DNA of 5,584 nucleotides from Candidatus Latescibacterota bacterium (GTDB lineage: Bacteria > Latescibacterota > UBA2968 > GCA-2709665): contig JASLMQ010000177.1 of NCBI GenBank assembly GCA_030746455.1, positions 1-5,584 on the forward strand. Direction: 5' to 3'. Shown piece after piece: positions 1 to 5,584 of this stretch. Position numbers and translations under genes: made by a program. The notes beneath the pieces were generated by a model. It did no database searches. It was not told where the DNA came from and saw nothing but the letters and a program-made list of their open reading frames with translations. The first letter of the stretch is position 1. Each line of letters starts with the position of its first letter.

Positions 1-1470
1 TTCGCGGTCAAGGGCGTCCCTGATCTTGACGTCGATCTTGGGGCCGTAGAACACCCCGCCGCCCTCGTCGTCCTCGTGGGGTAGTCCCCTGGAATCGACT
101 GCCTTCCTCAAGGCATCCGTGGCGCGCTCCCAGTCCGCCAGATCCCCGACGTACTTCTCCGGCCGGGTCGAGATGTAGACCTTGTAGTCGCTGAATCCGA
201 ATGACTTCAGGATGTAGAGGGTGAAATCGATCGCGCGGGCAATCTCCTCCTCGACCTGGTCAGGCCGGCAGAAGATGTGGGCATCGTCCTGGGTGAAGCC
301 CCGTACCCGCAATAGTCCGTGAAGCACTCCGGCTCGCTCGTAGCGGTAGACGGTACCCATCTCGGCCCATCGGAGAGGGAGCTCCCGGTAGCTGCGAAGC
401 CGGTTCTTGTAGATCATGCTGTGGAACGGGCAGTTCATCGGCTTGGCGAAGTACTCCTGCCCGTCGATGTCCATCGGGGCGTACATGTTCTCCTGGTAGA
501 AGTCCAGGTGTCCGCTGGTCTCCCAGAGCTGAGCTTTGCCAATGTGCGGTGAGCCGACCAGCTCGTAGCCGCCTTCGAAATGCGCCTCCCGCCAGAAGTC
601 CTCTATCTCGGTCCGTATCCGCGCCCCCTTCGGATGCCAAAGCACCAGCCCAGGACCCACGTTGTCGGCGATCGAGAAGAGGTCCAGCTGCTGGCCAAGG
701 AGCCGATGGTCTCTGCGCTTCGCTTCCTCAAGCCGATCCAGGTGCGCCTTGAGCTCCTTCTTGTTCGGGAAGGAGATCCCGTAGATCCGCTGCAGCATCT
801 TGTTCGATTCGTCTCCCCGCCAGTAGGCACCCGAAGCGCTGAGAAGCTTGCAGGCCTTGATGCGTCCGGTGGCGGGAAGGTGGGGCCCCCGGCAGAGGTC
901 TCGCCACTTGCCGGCGTTCTGGTAGAGCGTGATCCGCTCTCCGGGCTCGATCTCGTTGAGGATCTCGACCTTGTAGGACTCGCCCATCTCCTCGAAGATG
1001 CGGATCGCCTCGTCCCTCGAGGTCTCTTCGCGCTCGAAGGATTGGTCGGCCTCGATGATCTCACCCATCCGGGCCTCGATCTTCTCGAGTTGGTCCGGCG
1101 TGAAGGGGAGCTCCACATCGAAGTCGTAGTAGAAACCGGTCTCGATCGGGGGACCGATCGTGACCTTGGCGTCCGGAAAGAGGTCCTGGACGGCCTGCGC
1201 CATCACGTGGGCCGTGCTGTGCCAGTAGACCTCCTTGCCCTCGTCATTGGCGAAGGTGAGCAACTCTACAGCGGCATCTGCTTGCAGGGCGTGACTCAGG
1301 TCAACAGGCTGGCCATCGACCTTTCCCGCCAGGGATGCACGCGCCAGGCCGGCACCGATGGACTCCGCCACCTGCAGCACCGTCGTTCCTGCGGGGTAGT
1401 CCTTCGTGGACCCGTCGGGCAAGGTAACGGTGATATTGCCGCCGTGTTCTATGGAATCGCTCTGTCCCAT
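1..1470 (-). CDS. thrS: Threonyl-tRNA synthetase, partial (C-terminus beyond window)
   Basis: This class II synthetase joins threonine to tRNA-Thr in the cytoplasm. It is read from ATG at 1470 and stays open through 490 codons to base 1. In order it shows an N-terminal TGS domain (about residues 13-75), the editing domain with HSTAH at 84-88 and the C193/H197 pair of RDLCRGPHL, then the catalytic core. Zinc ligands C347 (in MNCPFH) and H398 (in DDAHIF) and motif 2 arginine R376 lie at a constant +13 offset from E. coli C334, H385 and R363; the editing residues are at +11. GGGVFYGPKID lies near the window edge. Motif 3, the last zinc histidine and the anticodon-binding domain are missing only because the window ends; the family is usually about 640 residues. 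The start leaves about a dozen residues before the TGS domain, but its ribosome site is poor (AGG three bases upstream). A terminator-like hairpin ends 13 bases before the ATG. Confidence 0.98.
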   Translation of the reverse strand, partial: MGQSDSIEHGGNITVTLPDGSTKDYPAGTTVLQVAESIGAGLARASLAGKVDGQPVDLSHALQADAAVELLTFANDEGKEVYWHSTAHVMAQAVQDLFPDAKVTIGPPIETGFYYDFDVELPFTPDQLEKIEARMGEIIEADQSFEREETSRDEAIRIFEEMGESYKVEILNEIEPGERITLYQNAGKWRDLCRGPHLPATGRIKACKLLSASGAYWRGDESNKMLQRIYGISFPNKKELKAHLDRLEEAKRRDHRLLGQQLDLFSIADNVGPGLVLWHPKGARIRTEIEDFWREAHFEGGYELVGSPHIGKAQLWETSGHLDFYQENMYAPMDIDGQEYFAKPMNCPFHSMIYKNRLRSYRELPLRWAEMGTVYRYERAGVLHGLLRVRGFTQDDAHIFCRPDQVEEEIARAIDFTLYILKSFGFSDYKVYISTRPEKYVGDLADWERATDALRKAVDSRGLPHEDDEGGGVFYGPKIDVKIRDALDRE

Positions 1471-1483
1471 CAGCCTACTTAAG

Positions 1484-1519
1484 AAAACAAAAAGACGCGC
1501 CACCTACCTTTTGCGCGCC
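1484..1519 (-). terminator. Intrinsic terminator in the thrS leader (candidate attenuator)
   Basis: On the minus strand, GGCGCGC (1519-1513) pairs with GCGCGTC (1500-1494) to give seven base pairs with one G-U. The loop is 12 bases, and TTTTTGTTTT follows at 1493-1484. It works only in the minus direction, since the plus strand has no T-run after the stem. It lies downstream of a promoter-like sequence and 13 bases before the thrS ATG. It is therefore better explained as conditional termination of thrS than as the end of the upstream operon. The structure is seen in the sequence; the regulatory role is inferred. Confidence 0.7.
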
Positions 1520-1552
1520 GAATTCAGCAAAGCATCAGGTGGCGTGAATTCG
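1494..1552 (-). promoter_or_regulatory. Alternative leader pairings competing with the thrS terminator
   Basis: Two further pairings exist in the leader RNA. CGAATTCA (1552-1545) pairs perfectly with TGAATTCG (1526-1519), giving an 8-bp stem with an 18-base loop that abuts the terminator and shares one base with it. Inside that loop, GCCACCT (1543-1537) is the exact complement of AGGTGGC (1505-1499), which overlaps the terminator's 3' arm. Forming this stem would exclude the terminator, as an antiterminator does. A canonical T-box is not evident: the full TGGNACCGCG-type core is absent and the leader, about 130 bases, is short. The ligand, if any, is unknown; uncharged tRNA-Thr, ThrRS itself or ribosome movement are possibilities. 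Confidence 0.4.
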
Positions 1553-1608
1553 TCCCGTAGGATCTCCTCGGGCAAAGGGTTCGGTGGAAATACTAGGAAA
1601 GACGTGAT

Positions 1609-1637
1609 AATTTATAGTATAGTCAGTAGGTTGTCAA
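1609..1637 (-). promoter_or_regulatory. thrS: Sigma-70-type promoter for thrS
   Basis: On the minus strand a perfect TTGACA lies at 1637-1632. It is followed by an AT-rich tract containing TATAAA at 1616-1611 (15-base spacer) and TAAATT at 1614-1609 (17-base spacer). The tract stands out against GC-rich flanks. A start near 1603 would give a leader of about 130 bases before the thrS ATG. This makes thrS at least partly independent of the upstream methyltransferase gene. Confidence 0.6.
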
Positions 1638-1762
1638 GGGAAAACTCCCGGTCTGCCCGCACGCATAGCCCAGCACAGTTCTTCGCGTAACAGCCTGATA
1701 TGCAAGCGGTTATACGGATTCGCCTCGGAAGCCCCATCACCCCCGCGCAGCCGGGCCCTCAT

Positions 1763-2575
1763 TCAGTGTGACCGCGTGAGCACAAAGAAGGTTTCGCCCG
1801 GATAGGTCAGCGACCTGATTGAGGTCCCCAGATCCTCTGCCATCCTGTTGGCGAGACCCTCGTAGTGCTGCGCCATACCCCTGGCCCGGCCTCCCAGGGA
1901 ACCGGTCGGGAACGACACGACCAGCTGTCGCGCACGAAGCCCCTGGAGGATGCGGGTCGCACAGCCCTTCTCCTGCTGCTCCAGGCACGGAACGGATTTG
2001 AGCAGGAGCACTGCGTCGCTCTCGTCGGACAGGCCGCGGGTGACGACATCCCTGCACTCCGCAGTCGCCGGGCGACCGAGGGCTTCGAGGAACCGGTTGA
2101 TCGACGAGACGAGGCTTTGGTCGATGTCGATCGCGCGGTACGACGTCGCCGGGTCCAACCCCATCCAGGGCAGGGAGAAGGGATTGAGGCCGCAGCAAAG
2201 GTCCAGGAGCCGCCGAGGGCTCCCAATTTCGGCCAAGAGGGCCGGGTAGAGGTCGGCCATGATCCCGAGCCGCTCCGCCGTGGAGGCATGGCCGCCCAGG
2301 ACATCTTCGCACGTTGATCGTATCTGCGCGTCGGAGGCGTTCGGATCCAGATCCCGGACGAGGGCGTCGATCTGCTCGTGGTCGGTCCCTTCCAGGTAGG
2401 CGCCATAGATCTGATGGAGCTTCCGCTTGGCGGCCTTGAGAGCCTCCCGCGATCCGGGGTGCCGTTCCAGGGCCCACTCCGCGATTCGGTCCAACGTGTC
2501 CTCGCACAGGTGGCGGTATTTCCGGGCGCGCCTGAGCGCGGACACGATGTCCTGACGTGGGACGTTGGCCTTCAA
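1763..2575 (-). CDS. 16S rRNA (guanine(1405)-N7)-methyltransferase, ArmA/RmtB-type
   Basis: Enzymes of this family methylate N7 of G1405 in the decoding site of assembled 30S subunits, blocking 4,6-disubstituted deoxystreptamine aminoglycosides. The 270 residues cover the whole family fold. The N-terminal helical region (1-105), used for 30S recognition, has RKYRHLCEDT at 18-27, close to RmtB's KKYRALCPDT, then KLHQIYGAYL at 52-61 and HASTAERL at 96-103. The SAM-binding Rossmann domain carries LDLCCGLNP (124-132), the acidic DID (150-152), LLLKSVPCLEQQEKG (190-204) and VSFPTGSLGGRARGM (220-234). Known members have Arg where this protein has G225 in PTxSLGGR. The start is TTG, sharing TTGA with the stop of the TGT-like gene and preceded by a strong purine-rich ribosome site, so translation is probably coupled. 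No transposase, integron or aminoglycoside biosynthesis gene is visible, which favours an intrinsic gene. Family assignment is firm; exact site and resistance phenotype are inferred. Confidence 0.9.
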   Translation of the reverse strand: MKANVPRQDIVSALRRARKYRHLCEDTLDRIAEWALERHPGSREALKAAKRKLHQIYGAYLEGTDHEQIDALVRDLDPNASDAQIRSTCEDVLGGHASTAERLGIMADLYPALLAEIGSPRRLLDLCCGLNPFSLPWMGLDPATSYRAIDIDQSLVSSINRFLEALGRPATAECRDVVTRGLSDESDAVLLLKSVPCLEQQEKGCATRILQGLRARQLVVSFPTGSLGGRARGMAQHYEGLANRMAEDLGTSIRSLTYPGETFFVLTRSH

Positions 2576-3711
2576 CGGTTCTCCCCTCCCGGCGGGATCA
2601 CGACCCGTGTCCTCAGGTGTTCCATCAGACGCGTGTAGAACCGAAGGTTGTGGGCCGTGGCCAGTCGGAAGGCCGAGCCCTCACCGATCTGAAAGAGGTG
2701 ATGCAGGTAGGCCCGGCTGTACCGGCTGCAACAGAGGCAGTCGCAGCTCCCATCCACGGGGTCTGCATCGCGGGCGTACCGCTCGTCGCCGACATAGAGG
2801 TACCGATACCACCTGCCGTCTCCGGGTTGGACCTCCGCGAGCGGGCGCTCGAGCGTGTAGAGCCGCTGGCGCCGGGCATCCCGGGTGGGCAGCGCACAGT
2901 CGAACAGCCGGTAGCCCGCGGCGAAGGCGGAGAGGAGGTTCTCGGGCTTCCCGATGCCCAGCGCGAATGAGGGGATGTCTTTAGGGACCATCTCGGCGAC
3001 GTGGCCCACGCTCTCGACCAGGCGCCCGTCCTGATCGATTGGCCACCCGCCGTAGCCGTAGCCGTCGAAACCGATCTCCAGCAGCGCCTCGGAGCACCGT
3101 GCCCGAAGGTCCCGGCTATCGCCCCCCTGGATCACGGCGAACAGGCGCGGGGGGATAGCATCCGGAGGATGTCGATCCATCCGCCGGGCAAACTCGGCCT
3201 TGCAGCGGCGTGCCCACTCGATGGTGCGATCCACGCTCTGGGCCTGCGCATCCTGGCTCTCTTTCGGGTGGGTGCAATGATCCAGACAGAACAGGATATC
3301 GGCACCCATCTGCATCTGCTTCCGGATGCAGGCCTCGGGGGTGAGACTCCTCTTCTTGGCTCCTCTGTCCAGGCGATAGGTGAAGCCCTCATCGGTGACG
3401 CGCCCGCCCTTCGGATCGGCGCCAATGAGCGACAGCACCTGGAACCCGCCAGAGTCGGAGGCGATCGGACGGTCCCAGCCGATGAAGCGATGGATGCCGC
3501 CCACCTGGTGGATCAGGGATGCTCCGGGGTGCGCGGAAAGGTGTAGCGCGTTCACCATCAAGGCGCTGACCCCGCAATCGGCCAGATCGCTTGCGTCCAG
3601 GGTCCTCACGACCCCCCGGGTGCCGTCCGGCAGGAAGGTCGGCAGCTCGAGCTCGCCGTGGCGCGTCTTGAGAGACATGGGTCGATTGCCCGATGATTCC
3701 CTGTGGTCCAT
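2572..3711 (-). CDS. tRNA-guanine transglycosylase (TGT) family protein, divergent paralogue
   Basis: TGT enzymes swap guanine in RNA for a 7-deazaguanine base, normally preQ1 at tRNA position 34 in bacteria. From the start at 3711 (379 residues) it has TRHGELELPTFLPDGT (16-31), SDSGGFQ (85-91, acid/base D86), D144 in LDHC, Q195 in IQGG, and nucleophile D271 in FDCALPTR. A CDCLCC zinc site (C323, C325, C328) is followed by YSRAYLHHL and H354. The base-recognition loop reads GGWPID instead of the usual GGLAVGE, and about 14 extra residues separate nucleophile and zinc site compared with the Zymomonas enzyme. Both suggest a specialised substrate. Starts at 3840, 3762 or 3678 are also in frame. 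I chose 3711 because it gives a typical N-terminus for the family; the ribosome site is weak in every case. Its stop overlaps the methyltransferase start. It may be the organism's only Tgt or a paralogue with another RNA target. Confidence 0.85.
   Translation of the reverse strand: MDHRESSGNRPMSLKTRHGELELPTFLPDGTRGVVRTLDASDLADCGVSALMVNALHLSAHPGASLIHQVGGIHRFIGWDRPIASDSGGFQVLSLIGADPKGGRVTDEGFTYRLDRGAKKRSLTPEACIRKQMQMGADILFCLDHCTHPKESQDAQAQSVDRTIEWARRCKAEFARRMDRHPPDAIPPRLFAVIQGGDSRDLRARCSEALLEIGFDGYGYGGWPIDQDGRLVESVGHVAEMVPKDIPSFALGIGKPENLLSAFAAGYRLFDCALPTRDARRQRLYTLERPLAEVQPGDGRWYRYLYVGDERYARDADPVDGSCDCLCCSRYSRAYLHHLFQIGEGSAFRLATAHNLRFYTRLMEHLRTRVVIPPGGENR
2581..2590 (-). promoter_or_regulatory. 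Ribosome binding site supporting the TTG start of the methyltransferase
   Basis: On the minus strand GGGAGGGGAG lies inside the last codons of the TGT-like gene, five bases before TTG at 2575-2573. This strong Shine-Dalgarno sequence at good spacing decides for the TTG start, in line with the family-like N-terminus it gives. Confidence 0.65.
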
Positions 3712-3833
3712 CCGGTCGAGTTCCCGAAGGCGATTGTCCGAGTCCACCGCGTGGGGGGGCATCCCCGCAGGCCAATATAGCCGTTGCAGACGGCTCGTGC
3801 AAGGCAGTGAGGATCCCGATCCAGCGAAACCAC

Positions 3834-3862
3834 TTGACATCCAATGAACGAGTCAGGACATT
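3834..3862 (+). promoter_or_regulatory. Possible promoter for the MBL-fold hydrolase / HAD pair
   Basis: A perfect TTGACA at 3834-3839 is followed after 17 bases by GACATT (3857-3862), which matches the -10 consensus at only three of six positions. It is correctly placed to give a short leader of about 40 bases before the ATG at 3911. The weak -10 makes it a candidate only. Confidence 0.35.
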
Positions 3863-3888
3863 CTACCCATTCGACCGGAACGCGACAG
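3860..3888 (-). promoter_or_regulatory. Possible promoter for the TGT-like / methyltransferase operon
   Basis: On the minus strand CTGTCG (3888-3883) is followed after 17 bases by TAGAAT (3865-3860), matching the -35 at three and the -10 at five of six positions. It overlaps the plus-strand candidate, as is common between divergent genes. A start near 3853 would leave a leader of roughly 140 bases before 3711. No strong operator repeat is visible between 3712 and 3910. Confidence 0.3.
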
Positions 3889-3899
3889 CAAATCGTATG

Positions 3900-3905
3900 A
3901 GGAGG
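3900..3905 (+). promoter_or_regulatory. Ribosome binding site of the MBL-fold hydrolase
   Basis: AGGAGG, a perfect Shine-Dalgarno match, lies five bases before the ATG at 3911 and fixes that start. Confidence 0.85.
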
Positions 3906-3910
3906 TCCCT

Positions 3911-4702
3911 ATGCACCCCTTCCAGGCCCTCGCGGTACCCGAAGGCAAGGTCGGCATCCACTGGTTCGGCCAGAATTCCTACGCCCTGAAGCACCCCTCC
4001 GGCCCGATCGTTCAGGTGGACCCGTACTTCCCTCTGGAGCGTCCTTCCGACCGGTTCGTCCACGCGGAGCCGCCCCTGGACGAGGGCGCCCTGAAGACCG
4101 ACTTCGTCTTACTCACACACGACCACGGCGATCACACGTGCATCGAGTCGCTGCTACGGATCCACGCGGCGTTTCCCACGTGCCGGTACATCGGTCCACC
4201 CGAGAGTGTCGCAAACCTGCAGGAGAACGGCATCCCGGCCGGCCTGACCACCACGGTCACGGCGGGGGACAGCGCGACACTCGGGCCGATGTCGGCGCAT
4301 GCCGTCTGGTCCAAGCCGCCGGATGGTGACCCGAAGGCGGATATCGATCCCCCAAACGTCCAGCACCTGGGATACGTGGTGGAGGTCGGCCGTGTCCGTG
4401 TCTACATCACGGGAGACGCCATCAACACCTTTGCGGACCACGATGACCTGATTAGGGCGATCACCGCCCATCAGCCCCACATCGGGCTTCTCACGACCCA
4501 TCCCACCGAGGGTGAGTTTCCCTACTTCTCGGGATCGGTCGAGATGGCCCTGAAGCTCGGCCTCAAGGCTGCCGTGCCTTCGCACTACAGGTGCTTCGTC
4601 AAGCGCGACTACGATCCGGAGCCGTGGGCGGAGATGTTCCCCGACGATGGGCCCCAGCCGATCATCATACCGTACAACAGCGCGATTGTGTATCCGGATT
4701 GA
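3911..4702 (+). CDS. UlaG-like MBL-fold metal-dependent hydrolase
   Basis: A 263-residue cytoplasmic protein of the metallo-beta-lactamase fold, with no signal peptide or membrane segment. Metal-binding residues are in place: THDHGDH at 69-75 (H70, H72, D74, H75), H152 in QHLGYVVE, D169 in YITGDA and H225 in PSHYRCF. The N-terminal WFGQNSYAL (18-26) and VDPYF (36-40) strands, the short length and the single-domain layout fit the UlaG group. That group includes L-ascorbate-6-phosphate lactonase and many uncharacterised hydrolases; they are not antibiotic beta-lactamases. The start is fixed by a perfect ribosome site. The HAD gene follows 40 bases downstream on the same strand, so the two are probably cotranscribed and may act on one phosphorylated or lactone metabolite, which is inference. 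Fold and metal site are clear; the substrate cannot be read from the sequence. Confidence 0.85.
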   Translation: MHPFQALAVPEGKVGIHWFGQNSYALKHPSGPIVQVDPYFPLERPSDRFVHAEPPLDEGALKTDFVLLTHDHGDHTCIESLLRIHAAFPTCRYIGPPESVANLQENGIPAGLTTTVTAGDSATLGPMSAHAVWSKPPDGDPKADIDPPNVQHLGYVVEVGRVRVYITGDAINTFADHDDLIRAITAHQPHIGLLTTHPTEGEFPYFSGSVEMALKLGLKAAVPSHYRCFVKRDYDPEPWAEMFPDDGPQPIIIPYNSAIVYPD

Positions 4703-4742
4703 AAATGGAAGATCAGAATCCTACCACTTGATGGGAGAGTGA

Positions 4743-5441
4743 ATGGGGGAGGCTGCGAGAGAGCCAATGTACGAGGCCGTGATTTTCGATGTGGACGGCC
4801 TGATCGTCGATACGGAGGAGATCTACTGCCGGACCTTCAACGAGACCCTCGGGGTGTACGGGGTGTCGTTGACGCGGCGCGACTACACGGTCTGCGTGGG
4901 ACACCCGGTTGCACAAAACTGCGAATACGCGGTGGAAGAGTACGGTCTGGATGTCTCTCCGGAGTTCATCTGTGGGGCATGGATGGGCCGGTTCGAAGAG
5001 GCCATATCGGACCCGGACGGGGTGCCGCTGATGCCAGGGATACTGGATCTCCTGGCGCACGTAAGGAGACGGGGATACCTTCTGGGCATCGCGTCATCCA
5101 CCGAGCGGGCCCGAATGGAGACGACGCTGCAGAACGGGTTATTGTCTCGGTTGAGCGATGTAGAGTCGCTGGACGAGGTGTTCGTCGCCATCCTTTCAGG
5201 CAGCGATGTCGAGCAGATCAAGCCCGCCCCCGACATCTACCTCCTGGCGGCTGAGCGCCTTGGCACCCAGCCCGAGCGGTGCGTCGTGTTCGAAGACAGC
5301 GAGGCGGGTGTCCGTGCCGCAAAAGGAGCTGGAATGACGGTGATCGCGGTGCCGAACTTCTTCACGGAACACCAGGACCACACGGGTGCGGATGTCATTC
5401 TGGCTGAGCTGAGCGAGGCGGTGAGCGGCGAGCACGTCTAG
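4743..5441 (+). CDS. HAD-superfamily hydrolase, beta-phosphoglucomutase-like (subfamily IA)
   Basis: A 232-residue phosphatase or phosphomutase using an aspartyl-phosphate intermediate. Motif I is FDVDGLIVDTE (15-25) with nucleophile D16 and acid/base D18. A helical C1 cap follows (about 26-95), then motif II S118 in GIASST, motif III K160 in KPAPDIYLLAAERLG, and motif IV FEDSEAG (183-189) with E184 and D185. The DTE after motif I and the KPAPDIY block are typical of the group containing beta-phosphoglucomutase and sugar-phosphate phosphatases, but the substrate cannot be assigned. The ATG at 4743 has GGAG five bases upstream. A second in-frame ATG at 4767 gives the more usual family N-terminus (MYEAVIFD) and cannot be excluded. 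The gene follows the MBL-fold hydrolase by 40 bases with no terminator between them, suggesting one operon. Confidence 0.9.
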   Translation: MGEAAREPMYEAVIFDVDGLIVDTEEIYCRTFNETLGVYGVSLTRRDYTVCVGHPVAQNCEYAVEEYGLDVSPEFICGAWMGRFEEAISDPDGVPLMPGILDLLAHVRRRGYLLGIASSTERARMETTLQNGLLSRLSDVESLDEVFVAILSGSDVEQIKPAPDIYLLAAERLGTQPERCVVFEDSEAGVRAAKGAGMTVIAVPNFFTEHQDHTGADVILAELSEAVSGEHV

Positions 5442-5461
5442 CCAGGACTATTCATGAACTT

Positions 5462-5480
5462 GGCGCTGAGGCGCCCGTTT
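5462..5480 (+). terminator. Weak hairpin after the HAD gene, possible terminator
   Basis: GGCGC (5462-5466) and GCGCC (5471-5475) form a compact 5-bp GC stem with a TGAG loop, followed by CGTTT. It starts 20 bases after the HAD stop codon, where a terminator is expected. The T-run is only three bases, so termination would be weak. Confidence 0.35.
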
Positions 5481-5565
5481 AGTGTGAGATGTGCCAAGCC
5501 GAGCGCGGCGTGCAGCACGATGGTCAGCAGAAGCGTGAGGCCTGAGCGATGGGCGGCCAATCATA

Positions 5566-5578
5566 GTGTCTGAGACAC
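5566..5578. repeat. 13-bp perfect palindrome GTGTCTGAGACAC
   Basis: GTGTCT and AGACAC are perfect inverted arms around a single G at 5572. CCAA (5557-5560) and TTGG (5581-5584) add a partial outer symmetry with unequal spacing. It lies in the non-coding end of the window. It could be an operator for a gene to the right, or part of a mobile element's terminal repeat beyond the edge. Nothing in the window decides between these. Confidence 0.4.
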
Positions 5579-5584
5579 CGTTGG

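Noticed and set aside
580..1482. 300-codon open frame on the plus strand
   Set aside because: It is antisense to thrS, whose protein motifs are unmistakable. Its translation has no recognisable domain and reflects codon bias of the gene on the other strand.
1499..1512. Partial likeness of AGGTGGCGCG to a T-box core
   Set aside because: The NAC part of the conserved TGGNACCGCG core is missing, the leader is too short for a normal stem I with specifier loop, and the segment forms the 3' arm of the terminator instead of its 5' arm.
1504..1611. Short minus-strand open frame in the thrS leader that ends with TAG inside the terminator loop, a possible leader peptide
   Set aside because: It has no ATG or GTG start, no ribosome site before its TTG, and only one threonine codon, so it does not look like a threonine-sensing leader peptide.
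1406..1690. 94-codon plus-strand open frame across the thrS leader
   Set aside because: It overlaps the thrS start, the terminator and the promoter on the opposite strand, and its translation resembles no protein I recognise.
1737..2507. 256-codon minus-strand open frame inside the methyltransferase
   Set aside because: It is a different frame of the same strand and has none of the methyltransferase motifs.
3001..3546. 181-codon plus-strand open frame
   Set aside because: It is antisense to the catalytic core of the TGT-like gene, with no recognisable domain.
5445..5545. Short minus-strand open frame with a hydrophobic stretch near the right edge
   Set aside because: It is under 45 codons, has no supported start, matches no family I recognise and overlaps the hairpin after the HAD gene.

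Overview
The window is a gene-dense, GC-rich bacterial stretch holding five protein genes in two divergent blocks. No ribosomal RNA, tRNA gene, CRISPR array or complete insertion sequence is visible. Composition and divergent protein sequences suggest a chromosome segment of an environmental, perhaps uncultivated, bacterium. I cannot name the phylum from the sequence alone.

The minus-strand block occupies positions 1 to about 3711. In transcription order it starts with a tRNA-guanine transglycosylase (TGT) paralogue (2572-3711). This overlaps by four bases a gene for a 16S rRNA (guanine-1405-N7)-methyltransferase of the ArmA/RmtB aminoglycoside-resistance family (1763-2575, TTG start). A 292-base gap follows, with its own promoter and an RNA leader that ends in a strong intrinsic terminator just before threonyl-tRNA synthetase. 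The thrS gene (1-1470) is cut by the window edge after 490 codons. All three genes concern RNA: two RNA-modifying enzymes and one tRNA-charging enzyme.

The plus-strand block has a UlaG-like metallo-beta-lactamase-fold hydrolase (3911-4702) and, 40 bases later, a HAD-superfamily phosphatase or phosphomutase of the beta-phosphoglucomutase type (4743-5441). They are probably one transcription unit of small-molecule hydrolases with unknown substrates. About 200 bases separate the divergent blocks and hold weak promoter candidates in both directions. The last 143 bases hold a weak hairpin and a 13-base palindrome but no convincing gene.

Two things stand out. One is the tight coupling of a divergent TGT paralogue to a G1405 methyltransferase homologue, outside any visible resistance cassette. 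The other is the thrS leader, where a terminator hairpin competes with an alternative pairing for the same arm, as in an attenuator.
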